A stretch of 14,089 nt of DNA, taken from Dinoroseobacter sp034111085. Lineage in GTDB: Bacteria > Pseudomonadota > Alphaproteobacteria > Rhodobacterales > Rhodobacteraceae. The notes below the pieces were generated by a model, which was not told where the DNA came from, did no database searches, and worked only from the letters and a program-made list of their open reading frames with translations. The stretch is from positions 1-14,089 of the forward strand of contig JAWUXZ010000061.1 of assembly GCA_034111085.1 (NCBI GenBank). The letters are read 5' to 3'. This document shows, piece after piece, positions 1 to 6,529 of the stretch. The translations under genes and the position numbers were made by a program. The stretch's first letter is position 1. Each line of letters begins with the position of its first letter.

Positions 1-150
1 GGCTTCCGCGCGCATGGGAATCGCGCCGATCAGGATCGAGCAATAGTTGAACAGCCGGTAGGCCCAGCCGAACTTGAAGAAGGCATAGGCGAAGATCGTC
101 ACCAGGCCGAGCAGCTTGCTCTCCACCAGCGCGCGGTCGAGCCGGGCGTG
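1..150 (-). pseudogene. DUF599-like membrane protein, internal fragment
   Basis: Read on the minus strand, this stretch encodes a peptide containing IFAYAFFKFGWAYRLFNY followed by a SILIGAIP segment. That pattern, an aromatic-rich membrane helix then a small-residue helix, resembles the central part of DUF599 integral membrane proteins, whose function is unknown. The C-terminal part runs off the left edge of the window. The N-terminal part is missing: upstream in the same frame there is no plausible start, recognisable sequence stops near position 150, and a stop codon lies at 187-189. Of 49 codons checked, 45 end in G or C, clearly more than in the genes to the right (36 of 49 in the adjoining MFS fragment). 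The family call rests on remembered family patterns and is moderately sure; the truncation is seen directly. Confidence 0.6.
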
Positions 151-793
151 CGGGTGAAAGCGCAGGGGGCTGAGGCGGGCGGCTTTCTAACCTTGCTGCG
201 GGATGCTGAGTTTCTAAAAATCCTCGCGCTCGGCTTTGTCACCTACGGCCCGATCACCACGATCACGGGGCTCTGGGGCGGGCCGTATTTGCAAGATGTC
301 GCGGGGTTCTCGGCCGACGGCGCGGGCGCTGTGCTGCTGGTGCTTTTTTGTGCGTCCATCTTTGGCGCGGCGGCGTTTGGCCAGATGGACCGGCACTTTG
401 CGTCCCGTAAGCGGGTGATCTTGGGGGCGGTGTTGGCCTCTAGTGTCAGTATGGCAGTGCTTGCGGGCGTTCCGGGACTGCCGGTGTCTTTGGTGATTGG
501 GCTGTTGCTGATCGCGGTGTTTGCCCAGCAATTTTTCATCGCGCTGCGCGCATATGCGGCGTGTGGTACCGGATGTGATGCTGGGGCGCGCCTCGACGTT
601 GCTGGCGCTTGTATCTGTTGCTGCAATCCCGTTGATGCAGATCGGGTTTGGCGCTGTGCTGGATTTCGGTGCGCGCGCGGGGTTCGGTGCCGGTGCACAG
701 TACCGCATGGCGTTCGGGTGCCTCGGGGCAATGATATTTGCGTGCGGGCTGGTCTTTGGGACGGCGCGGAATGCGGATGAGGAGAGTGTTTGA
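148..793 (+). pseudogene. MFS transporter, 5'-truncated and frameshifted
   Basis: The translation reads as the C-terminal half of a major facilitator superfamily permease. It starts with the cytoplasmic linker and helix 7 region (FLTLLRDAEFLKILALGFV) and continues through GLWGGPYLQDVAGF, a basic loop (DRHFASRKR) and further helices. At about 541-556 the reading frame must change: the first frame runs into nonsense (YAACGTGCDAG) while the next frame continues the family sequence with AHMRRVVPDVMLGRASTLLALVSVA and ends at a TGA at 791-793. Removing one base near 547 would give a smooth join (FFIALAHMRRVVPD), so a one-base insertion or sequencing error is the simplest reading. The N-terminal half (about six helices) is absent because the fragment begins at the junction with the DUF599-like piece. 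The stop overlaps the next gene's ATG by one base (TGATG), so it once headed that operon. Substrate unknown. Confidence 0.75.
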
Positions 794-1428
794 TGACTGA
801 GCTGCCAATCTTGTGGTCCTTCCGCCGCTGCCCATATGCCATGCGCGCCCGGCTTGCGATTTTGGCCTCGGGCCAGCGGGTGGAGCTGCGCGAGATTTTG
901 CTGCGTGACAAACCACAGGCGTTCTTGGCGGCCTCGCCCTCAGGCACAGTTCCTTGTCTTGAGGCGGCAGACGGCGTTGTCGACGAGAGCCTGGATGTGA
1001 TGCGCTGGACCTTGGGGCGCGCTGACCCCGAAGGCTGGCTTGCGATGCCGGACGCGGGTTGGGACTGGATCGCGCGTTGTGATGGGCCGTTTAAATACGC
1101 ATTGGACCGGACGAAATATGGGGCTCGGTATCCCGGCGAGGATCCGTTGGCGCACCGCGCGGACGCGGCCCAATTTTTGGCGGATTTGGACGGGCAGTTG
1201 GGCGGGCAGTCGGGAGGGGCGCTCTTTGGCACGCCCTCGATTGCGGATTACGCGATCGTGCCGTTTGTGCGCCAGTTCGCCAATATTGACCGGACTTGGT
1301 TTGACGCGCAGCCATGGCCGAACGTGCAGGCGTGGCTTGCGGAGTTTCTCGCCTCTGAGCCGTTTGCGGCGATCATGGGGAAGTATCCGGCGTGGCAACC
1401 GGGCGACGACCCGGTGACGTTTGCGTAG
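793..1428 (+). CDS. Glutathione S-transferase family protein
   Basis: The 211-residue product has an N-terminal thioredoxin-like domain (about residues 5-75) and an all-helical C-terminal domain, the standard length and layout of a cytosolic GST. Visible motifs are RRCPYAMRAR at 11-20, with Cys13 where many bacterial GSTs have their catalytic or glutathione-contacting residue, GTVPCL at 51-56 with the expected cis-proline (Pro54), and DES at 64-66, which binds the glutamyl part of glutathione in the family. A likely role is glutathione conjugation or reduction of glutathione mixed disulfides in the cytoplasm; the substrate cannot be told from sequence. The ATG at 793 was chosen because it follows a GAGGAGA ribosome site and overlaps the upstream transporter stop as TGATG. 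A TTG one codon earlier is a less likely start. It is the first intact gene of a four-gene run ending with the ABC1 kinase. Confidence 0.9.
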   Translation: MTELPILWSFRRCPYAMRARLAILASGQRVELREILLRDKPQAFLAASPSGTVPCLEAADGVVDESLDVMRWTLGRADPEGWLAMPDAGWDWIARCDGPFKYALDRTKYGARYPGEDPLAHRADAAQFLADLDGQLGGQSGGALFGTPSIADYAIVPFVRQFANIDRTWFDAQPWPNVQAWLAEFLASEPFAAIMGKYPAWQPGDDPVTFA

Positions 1429-1448
1429 CGGGCGCTAGGTGGCAGGAC

Positions 1449-1925
1449 ATGGAACTAGAGCCAATATGGGAATACGTGGCCGACACGGTCATGGGCGGGG
1501 TGTCGCGCGGCGCGTTTGCGCGCGAGATCGTGGATGGGCGACGTGCAGCGCGTTTGTTCGGGCGCGTTTCGCTTGAGAACAATGGCGGCTTTATCCAGAT
1601 GGCGTTTGATCTGGCGGGGGGCGGCGTGTTTGACGCGCGCGCCTACGACGGGATCGAGATGGTCGTCCAAGGCAATGGCGCAGGCTATGAGTTACGCCTG
1701 AGAACCACCGCGCTGACCCGGCCTTGGCAATCTTATCACACTGCGTTTAGAGCACCCGGTGCATGGACGCAGCTGCGGTTTCCCTTTGCCCAGTTTCAGG
1801 CGCACCGCACCGACGTTGCGTTTGATCCGGCAACTTTGCGGCGCATGGGCGTGATCGCGGTTGGGCGCGAGATGGATGTGGATGTGTCCGTCGTCTCGGT
1901 CGGTTTTTATCGAGGGGCTGTGTGA
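1449..1925 (+). CDS. CIA30-domain protein
   Basis: The 158-residue protein matches the CIA30 fold (NADH:ubiquinone oxidoreductase intermediate-associated protein 30), a beta-sandwich domain named for a eukaryotic complex I assembly factor. Family hallmarks are DTVMGGVSRG at 12-21, GRVSLENNGGF at 38-48, GAGYELRLR around 77-85, and Trp106 followed by LRFPFAQF at 109-116. No signal peptide or membrane helix is seen, so it is probably cytoplasmic. The start at 1449 fits a GGCAGGA ribosome site and the beginning of the domain; an in-frame ATG at 1392 lies inside the GST gene and adds non-family sequence. Its TGA overlaps the ATG of the ABC1 kinase (TGATG), so the two are translationally coupled. 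A link to respiratory complexes or quinones is inferred from the domain name and the neighbour. The bacterial function is not established. Confidence 0.85.
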   Translation: MELEPIWEYVADTVMGGVSRGAFAREIVDGRRAARLFGRVSLENNGGFIQMAFDLAGGGVFDARAYDGIEMVVQGNGAGYELRLRTTALTRPWQSYHTAFRAPGAWTQLRFPFAQFQAHRTDVAFDPATLRRMGVIAVGREMDVDVSVVSVGFYRGAV

Positions 1926-3259
1926 TGGCGAAGGATAGCGAGGCGCTTGCGGTCCCGTCCAGCAGGCTTGCGCGGCTGACGCGGCTGGGCTCGATGACTG
2001 CGGGCGTGGCGGGCAACATGGCCTTAAACTGTGTGGCGCAACTGGGTCGGGGGCAGCGACCCTCGATGAAGGGGCTGTTGCTGACGCCCGCGAATGTGCG
2101 GCGCATCACCGATCAGCTTGCGCAGATGCGCGGGGCGGCGATGAAGGTCGGACAGTTGATGTCGATGGATACAGGCGATGTGCTGCCACCTGAGTTGACA
2201 GAAATCCTCGGTCGGCTGCGCGCGGATGCGGCGTTTATGCCGCCAGCGCAGCTTAAGAAAGTGCTCGCCAAGAACTGGCCCGAGGGCTGGCTAAAAGGGT
2301 TTGAGCAGTTCGATGTGCGCCCGATTGCGGCGGCCTCGATCGGGCAGGTTCACAAAGCGCGCCTGCGCGATGGCCGCGATCTGGCGATCAAGGTGCAATA
2401 TCCGGGTGTGGCTGCCAGCATTGATAGTGACGTGGCCAATGTGGGTGGGCTTTTGCGAATGACGGGGTTGCTCCCGAAGGGGTTTGAGATCGCCCCGTAT
2501 CTGGAGGAGGCGCGTAAGCAGCTCCATGAGGAGACGGACTATGCACTGGAAGCCGCGCATCTGACGCGGTTTCGCGGACTGCTAGACGGGGACGACCGTT
2601 TCGTATTGCCGGAGGTGGTTGAGGAATGGAGCACGCCAGATATCTTGGCGATGACCTTTGTTGATGGGCGCCCGATTGAGGACGCGTCCGAGGCACCTGA
2701 GGCGATGCGGAATGAGATCGCGCGCAACCTGATCGATCTGCTGCTGACGGAGTTGTTCGAGTTTGGGCTGATGCAGACCGATCCGAATTTCGCCAATTTC
2801 CGGTACGTGCCTGAGACGGGGCGGATTGTGCTTCTGGATTTCGGTGCGACGCGGGAATTGAGCGTGGAAATCCAGCGGCAATACCGCGACTTGTTGGAAG
2901 CGGGCCTTGAAGGCGACCGCGAGCGGTTGCGCGCTGTGTCGCTTGAGATCGGGTTCTTTGTGGGCGCGACGAAGCCTGCGCATCAGGACCGGATATTGGG
3001 CATGATGGGGTTGGTGTTCGAGCACCTGACGCGCGCGGCTGAGTTTGATTTCACAGACACCGCCATGTCATCCCAGATGCAGGTCGAGGGTATGGCGCTG
3101 GCCGCGGACGGTTTCATTCCGCCGCCCTTGCCAATTGATGTGCTGTTCTTGCAGCGTAAATTTGGCGGCGTGTTCTTACTGGCCGCAAAGCTGGGCGCGC
3201 GGCTGCCACTGGAAGAGATTCTCCGCGATTATCTGAGCCGGGCGCAGACGGCGGCTTAG
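1925..3259 (+). CDS. ABC1/UbiB/COQ8-type atypical kinase
   Basis: This 444-residue protein belongs to the ABC1 (AarF/UbiB/ADCK) atypical kinase family. The family-specific KxGQ motif is MKVGQLMS, with Lys74 and Gln77. An alanine-rich loop replacing the glycine-rich loop is IAAASIGQ at 134-141, and the nucleotide-binding lysine is in AIKVQYP (Lys156). The catalytic-loop equivalent is QTDPNFANF at 284-292 and the metal-binding motif is LLDFGATR (Asp305). QTDPN rather than HADPHPGN places it nearer the mitochondrial COQ8/ADCK3-4 branch than E. coli UbiB. No C-terminal transmembrane pair like that of UbiB is obvious. Family members act in ubiquinone biosynthesis or lipid homeostasis, with ATPase rather than classical protein kinase activity in COQ8. 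It is translationally coupled to the CIA30 gene. Its TAG overlaps the convergent DUF6455 stop by four bases. Confidence 0.93.
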   Translation: MAKDSEALAVPSSRLARLTRLGSMTAGVAGNMALNCVAQLGRGQRPSMKGLLLTPANVRRITDQLAQMRGAAMKVGQLMSMDTGDVLPPELTEILGRLRADAAFMPPAQLKKVLAKNWPEGWLKGFEQFDVRPIAAASIGQVHKARLRDGRDLAIKVQYPGVAASIDSDVANVGGLLRMTGLLPKGFEIAPYLEEARKQLHEETDYALEAAHLTRFRGLLDGDDRFVLPEVVEEWSTPDILAMTFVDGRPIEDASEAPEAMRNEIARNLIDLLLTELFEFGLMQTDPNFANFRYVPETGRIVLLDFGATRELSVEIQRQYRDLLEAGLEGDRERLRAVSLEIGFFVGATKPAHQDRILGMMGLVFEHLTRAAEFDFTDTAMSSQMQVEGMALAADGFIPPPLPIDVLFLQRKFGGVFLLAAKLGARLPLEEILRDYLSRAQTAA

Positions 3260-3513
3260 ATCCGCGCGAACTTTTTGAATTGCGCGCGGTTGCGGCAATA
3301 GGACGGGGCGGTCTCCAGGGTGGTCTCGGATCCCAGAAGGCTGCGGCACTCGCCTTTGAACATGCACCCTGAGCAGCGCAGCACCGCTTGGCGGTAGGCG
3401 TAGGCGGCCTGGTCGCCGTTCTCGAGAATGACGTCGCCATAATTGATCCCGAGACGGTCGGCCATCGTAGAGACCAGATCGGAGCTTTCTGAAAGGCGTG
3501 AGAGGAAACCCAT
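3256..3513 (-). CDS. DUF6455 family small Cys-rich protein
   Basis: The 85-residue protein starts MGFLSRL, has a helical N-terminal part, then a cysteine-rich C-terminal half: RCSGC (Cys47, Cys50), GEC (Cys56) and SYCRN (Cys73). This matches the DUF6455 proteins of Rhodobacterales as I recall them (N-terminal helix with MAD, AVLRC-x2-C, C-terminal APxYCRN). Function is unknown; four conserved-looking cysteines suggest a metal, iron-sulfur or redox site, which is inference. It converges on the ABC1 kinase, with the two stop codons overlapping over 3256-3259. Upstream, a TTGA-N6-TCAA box at 3578-3591 and an AACAAT -10-like hexamer at 3550-3555 are placed as in an FNR-activated promoter, so oxygen-responsive expression is plausible. 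The ribosome site before the ATG is weak (GAAAG). Confidence 0.8.
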   Translation of the reverse strand: MGFLSRLSESSDLVSTMADRLGINYGDVILENGDQAAYAYRQAVLRCSGCMFKGECRSLLGSETTLETAPSYCRNRAQFKKFARI

Positions 3514-3577
3514 TGTTCATACTTTCTGTTGGAGGCGGTTGATGGGTTGATTGTTGCATATGAAACGAGTTTGCGAA

Positions 3578-3591
3578 TTGATCTAGCTCAA
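3578..3591 (-). promoter_or_regulatory. Candidate FnrL/FNR box upstream of DUF6455 gene
   Basis: The sequence TTGATCTAGCTCAA matches TTGA-N6-TCAA, the core of FNR-family sites and the pattern used by FnrL in Rhodobacterales. Its centre is 32 bp from the centre of an AACAAT hexamer (3550-3555, minus strand, 4 of 6 match to TATAAT), which is the spacing of a class II FNR promoter (site near -41.5) reading toward the DUF6455 gene. In the bioY direction no -10-like hexamer occurs at the equivalent spacing. The match and spacing are seen; regulation by FnrL is inferred. Confidence 0.5.
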
Positions 3592-3700
3592 ATGGGCACT
3601 CGGGGCTGGGTTGGGATGGGCCGCGCGCGGAAATTCGCTTGCGCCATGCCCTGCCCATACGGCACAACGACACAAATGGAACGATAACCGGAGGGGTAAG

Positions 3701-4306
3701 ATGGCCTTTGCAATGAACGATAAAGTGCTGACCGAAGCGGTCTGGCAGACAGAAGGCACCGGCTTGTGGGCCAAGCGCGCGGTTCTGGTGGTGCTCGGTG
3801 TGGCGCTGCTGACGGTGTTTGCGCAGATCAAGTTGATGATCCCGCCAAGCCCAGTGCCTGTGACCATGGGCACATTCGCGGTTCTGGCGATTGGCGCTGC
3901 TTACGGTCCACGCCTCGGCCTGACGACGATTATTGCTTATTTGGTCGTCGGCATGTTGGGCTTTGATGTCTTTGCATCGTCGACCGCCGAGTTGAACGGT
4001 CTTGAGTATATGATGGGCGGCACTGGCGGATATCTGGTTGGCTACGTGCTGGCAACGGTCGCGCTTGGCGCATTGGCGCGCGCAGGATGGGACCGCTCGG
4101 TCGTGTTGATGGGCGTGGCAATGCTGATCGGCACTGTGATGATCTATGTCCCCGGCATCGCCTATCTCGGGGTGCTCTACGGCTGGGACGCACCGCTGCT
4201 GGCATGGGGCCTGACCCCGTTCCTGATCGGCGACGCGATGAAACTGGTACTGGCCGCTTTGGTATTGCCGTTGGCGTGGAAGCTGGTGGGTAAAGCGCGC
4301 GGTTAA
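3701..4306 (+). CDS. bioY: Biotin transporter BioY (S component)
   Basis: The 201-residue membrane protein is BioY, the biotin-binding S component of energy-coupling-factor transporters. After a cytoplasmic N-terminus of about 25 residues it shows five to six hydrophobic helices. Family signatures are IPPSPVPVTMGTFAVL at 47-62, GGTGGYLVGY at 106-115 and a C-terminal GDAMKLVLAA at 177-186. Length is typical. The ATG at 3701 is set by a strong GGAGGG ribosome site at 3690-3695; a longer in-frame reading from 3611 lacks family sequence. No bioM or bioN energising subunits are in the window, so this may be a solitary BioY, which is known to work alone in some bacteria. I looked for a BioR box (TTAT-x2-ATAA type) upstream and did not find one. 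A Rho-independent terminator follows 22 bp after the stop. Confidence 0.95.
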   Translation: MAFAMNDKVLTEAVWQTEGTGLWAKRAVLVVLGVALLTVFAQIKLMIPPSPVPVTMGTFAVLAIGAAYGPRLGLTTIIAYLVVGMLGFDVFASSTAELNGLEYMMGGTGGYLVGYVLATVALGALARAGWDRSVVLMGVAMLIGTVMIYVPGIAYLGVLYGWDAPLLAWGLTPFLIGDAMKLVLAALVLPLAWKLVGKARG

Positions 4307-4328
4307 ATCTGGCGCGTTTGGAAATTGG

Positions 4329-4359
4329 AGAGGCCGTGCCGGTTGGTGCGGCCTCTTTT
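4329..4359 (+). terminator. Rho-independent terminator of bioY
   Basis: AGAGGCCG (4329-4336) pairs perfectly with CGGCCTCT (4349-4356) across a 12-base loop and runs into TTTT. It lies 22 bp after the bioY stop on the coding strand. Confidence 0.85.
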
Positions 4360-4447
4360 GTGTGTCGGGACCGTTGCTGTGGCCGCTACCGACTAGCGCA
4401 CGTCATCCTGAGTTGAACTCGGCATGGCTCCTCAACCGCAAACCGGC

Positions 4448-4496
4448 GCGCAGCGGTGATCTGCGCCGACGGCTTGCCTGCGGCGCGGATATTTTT
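4448..4496. other. Overlapping inverted repeats between convergent genes
   Basis: Two mutually exclusive hairpins share bases here. GCGCAG (4448-4453) pairs with CTGCGC (4461-4466), and GCGCCG (4463-4468) pairs with CGGCGC (4481-4486). The second is followed by GGATATTTTT on the plus strand, giving a terminator-like shape. The element sits between the ends of convergent bioY and the hydrolase-OsmC gene, so back-up termination is a plausible role. The rest of 4360-4512 shows nothing else recognisable. Confidence 0.4.
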
Positions 4497-4512
4497 GGAA
4501 CGGTGAGGCCGC

Positions 4513-5721
4513 TCAGGCGAGTTTTGTTTCCACGCGCGCGCCTTGCTCAAGCGTCTTGTGGACCGGGCATTTGTCGGCGATTTCCAGCAGCTTGGTGCGT
4601 TGATCGGTGCTCAGATCACCTTCCAGCTTCAAAATGCGCGTGAAGGTGTCGATCTTGGTCAGCCCGATCTCGGCGTCTTGGGCGTGGACCTTATCGTGGG
4701 TGATATCGACGCTCACATGATCCAGCGGCCAGCCCTTGCGGCGCGCATACATCCGCACTGTCATTGAGGTGCACGCCCCAAGCCCAGCGGCGAGAAATTG
4801 GTAGGGCGTCAGGCCCTTGTCGGTGCCGCCATAGGCAAGTGGCTCGTCGGCGAGAATGTGGTGCTTTGGACCGGCCGATACATCTTGCAGGAAGCCTTTG
4901 GTGTCGGCCTCCGACACCCGCGTGATGCCCTCAGGCGCACCTATTGGTGGAGCGGGGTGCGTGAGGTTGAGATAGCGCCCGGACCACGCGGCGATGACCT
5001 CGGCAGCGTATTCGGCATCCTCGGCACGGCTGATCAGGTGGTCGGCATCATCGAGGGTGACGAAGCTTTTGGGATGCTTGGCGGCGATAAATATCTGCGT
5101 GGCATTCTCTACGCCGACGACATTGTCTTGGGGCGCGTGCATGACCAGCAGGGCGGGTTTGAGCGCGGCAATGCGAGGGGCAAGGGATTCTGCTGCCACG
5201 TCATGCAGGAAATCGCGCCCGATAGTGATGGGTCTGCCGCCTAGGTTGACGGGAGCTTGGCCGTTCGCCTCGATCTCGGCAATGGCGTCGCCGAAATTAT
5301 GGGTCACATGGCCGGGATCGAAGGGCGCGCCAAGGGTGACGACGGCTTTGACGCTGTCAATCTCGCCTGCCACCCGCAAGACCGCAGCGCCACCGAGTGA
5401 GTGACCGATCAAGAGGCTGGGGGCCATGCCGCGCGCCGCAAGCGCGTCGGCCGCAGCAATCAGATCGCCTGCATTGGAGGTGAAAGTGGTGTTCTTGAAC
5501 TCGCCCTGAGAATGGCCGAGGCCGGTGAAATCAAACCTGAGGACCGCGATGCCCATGGAGGCCAAACGCCCAGAGATGCGGCGCGCGGCGGGGATATCCT
5601 TGGAGCAGGTGAAGCAATGGGCAAACAGGGCGGTCGCCAGATGCGGGCCGTCGGGCAAATCTAGGCGCGCGGCCAGGGTGTGACCGGAGTGGCCGGGAAA
5701 GGTGAGACGTTCGGTGGGCAT
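4513..5721 (-). CDS. Alpha/beta hydrolase-OsmC fusion protein
   Basis: The 402-residue product joins two domains. Residues about 1-250 are an alpha/beta hydrolase with nucleophile elbow GHSLGG (Ser108), acid in APQDNVV (Asp199) and DADHLI (His228), a complete triad by position. Residues about 265-402 are an OsmC/Ohr-type domain with the two peroxidatic-pair cysteines in GLGACTSM (Cys317) and ADKCPVHKTLE (Cys385). OsmC proteins reduce organic hydroperoxides using thiols. This two-domain architecture is known in proteobacteria, so it is not an assembly fusion; the hydrolase substrate is unknown. A role in handling oxidised lipids or thioesters is inference. The ATG at 5721 was chosen because the hydrolase fold begins there (LTFPGHSGHTLAARL) behind a GAAGG ribosome site; the frame stays open to 5847 but adds only proline- and arginine-rich non-family sequence. 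It is followed by the terminator-like repeats near 4480. Confidence 0.93.
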   Translation of the reverse strand: MPTERLTFPGHSGHTLAARLDLPDGPHLATALFAHCFTCSKDIPAARRISGRLASMGIAVLRFDFTGLGHSQGEFKNTTFTSNAGDLIAAADALAARGMAPSLLIGHSLGGAAVLRVAGEIDSVKAVVTLGAPFDPGHVTHNFGDAIAEIEANGQAPVNLGGRPITIGRDFLHDVAAESLAPRIAALKPALLVMHAPQDNVVGVENATQIFIAAKHPKSFVTLDDADHLISRAEDAEYAAEVIAAWSGRYLNLTHPAPPIGAPEGITRVSEADTKGFLQDVSAGPKHHILADEPLAYGGTDKGLTPYQFLAAGLGACTSMTVRMYARRKGWPLDHVSVDITHDKVHAQDAEIGLTKIDTFTRILKLEGDLSTDQRTKLLEIADKCPVHKTLEQGARVETKLA

Positions 5722-5875
5722 GGGGAAGGGCCTTCTGCGTGCGGGGGTGCACGGAAGGTGGCCGTGTGGGGGCGCTTGCGCAAGGTGTGTTACAGGAGGG
5801 TCGCGGGGAGGTGAGACCCGTGCGCTGCATTGACACCCTATCGGCACTATTGAAGCAGTTCAGGCCCCACAGAGA

Positions 5876-6166
5876 CTAGGCCGCCATGAGTGGCTCAATC
5901 CCAGATACATCCACTTCGCGTGCGGCGCGTGCGATGTCGTAGTTGGTTTGCAAGTTCATCCAATAGGTCGGAGTTGTCTTGAAGGCCTGCGCAAGACGCA
6001 AGGCGGTGTCGGACGTCATGCCAGTTGCACCTTTCACGAGGCGCTCTATCCGCGTCCGGGGCACGCCGAGACGCCTTGCCAGAGCGATTGCACCCATGTC
6101 CAAGGGGCCAAGGTAAAGCACTTTCAGGACCTCGCCGGGGTGCATGGGATGTTCGAGCAGGCTCAT
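5876..6166 (-). CDS. higA: HigA-family antitoxin (XRE helix-turn-helix)
   Basis: The 96-residue protein is a HigA-type antitoxin. It begins MSLLEHPMHPGEVLK, the usual HPGE start of the family. A helix-turn-helix follows at about residues 25-46 (ALARRLGVPRTRIERLVKG), then the family's DTALRLAQAFKTTPTYWMNLQTNYDI segment. It neutralises the HigB toxin and, with it, represses its own promoter in characterised systems. The toxin gene is directly upstream with a 12-base gap; an AAAGGA ribosome site lies in that gap. Toxin-before-antitoxin order is typical of higBA. A likely operator is the palindrome at 6469-6480. The downstream 154 bp (5722-5875) contain no gene. Confidence 0.92.
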   Translation of the reverse strand: MSLLEHPMHPGEVLKVLYLGPLDMGAIALARRLGVPRTRIERLVKGATGMTSDTALRLAQAFKTTPTYWMNLQTNYDIARAAREVDVSGIEPLMAA

Positions 6167-6178
6167 TCAAAAATCCTT

Positions 6179-6460
6179 TCAATGATAATCGACGATTTCG
6201 ACTTCAGCCGGGCCGTTTGGCGTCCACACGAAACAAATCCGCCATTGATTATTTATCCGCACTGAGTGTTGTCCTGCGCGATCGCCCCTTAGCTCCTCCA
6301 GATGGTTTCCGGGTGGAAACCGCAGATCCTCAAGCTTCGGCGCCGCGTCTAACGCGGTCAGAATCGCGCGCGTGCGGCGCACCAAGTCAGCCGGAAAGCC
6401 CTTGCCATCCTTACCGTTGAGGGACTTCGCAGCAAGTTTTCCCTTAGCGCCTTGGATCAT
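6179..6460 (-). CDS. higB: HigB-family toxin (RelE/ParE superfamily)
   Basis: The 93-residue protein matches HigB/RelE-type ribosome-dependent mRNA endonucleases: RRTRAILTALDAAPKLEDLRFPPG then LRGDRAGQHSVRINNQWRICFVW (about 57-79) and the closing VEIVDYH. Family toxins cut translated mRNA at the ribosome; that activity is assumed here. The N-terminal stretch (MIQGAKGKLAAKSLNGKDGK) lacks the usual aromatic after MIK, a mild divergence. The start is forced: an in-frame TGA lies 15 bases upstream and the ATG at 6460 is the only start between. No Shine-Dalgarno sequence precedes it and the predicted transcription start falls on or next to the ATG, suggesting a leaderless mRNA. It is followed by higA after 12 bases and lies 69 bases after the dddP stop on the same strand. 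Confidence 0.9.
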   Translation of the reverse strand: MIQGAKGKLAAKSLNGKDGKGFPADLVRRTRAILTALDAAPKLEDLRFPPGNHLEELRGDRAGQHSVRINNQWRICFVWTPNGPAEVEIVDYH

Positions 6461-6495
6461 TTGGGGTGTGTATCAATACATGGTACATGCGTCAA
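6461..6495 (-). promoter_or_regulatory. higBA promoter and operator
   Basis: On the minus strand TTGACG (6490-6495) and TACACA (6467-6472) form a -35/-10 pair with a 17-bp spacer. A palindrome TGTAT-CA-ATACA (6469-6480) overlaps the -10, and TACATG occurs twice seven bases apart (6477-6482, 6484-6489) within the spacer. This arrangement fits autorepression by HigA. The hexamers and repeats are seen; their use is inferred. Confidence 0.6.
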
Positions 6496-6529
6496 GGTTC
6501 GATACCTTTCTCAAAGGGGCGACATTCAA

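Noticed and set aside
243..1232. 329-codon minus-strand frame across the MFS and GST genes
   Set aside because: Proline-, serine- and arginine-rich shadow of GC-rich coding sequence, without motifs.
3541..3700. BioR repressor box or biotin-responsive element before bioY
   Set aside because: No TTAT-x2-ATAA type palindrome found in the region.
4362..4643. 93-codon plus-strand frame after bioY
   Set aside because: Overlaps the conserved OsmC end on the other strand, has no ribosome site and reads through inverted repeats.
5775..5784. Perfect palindrome CTTGCGCAAG upstream of the hydrolase-OsmC gene
   Set aside because: Ten bases of GC-rich palindrome is expected by chance at this scale, and no -35/-10 pair is clearly placed around it.
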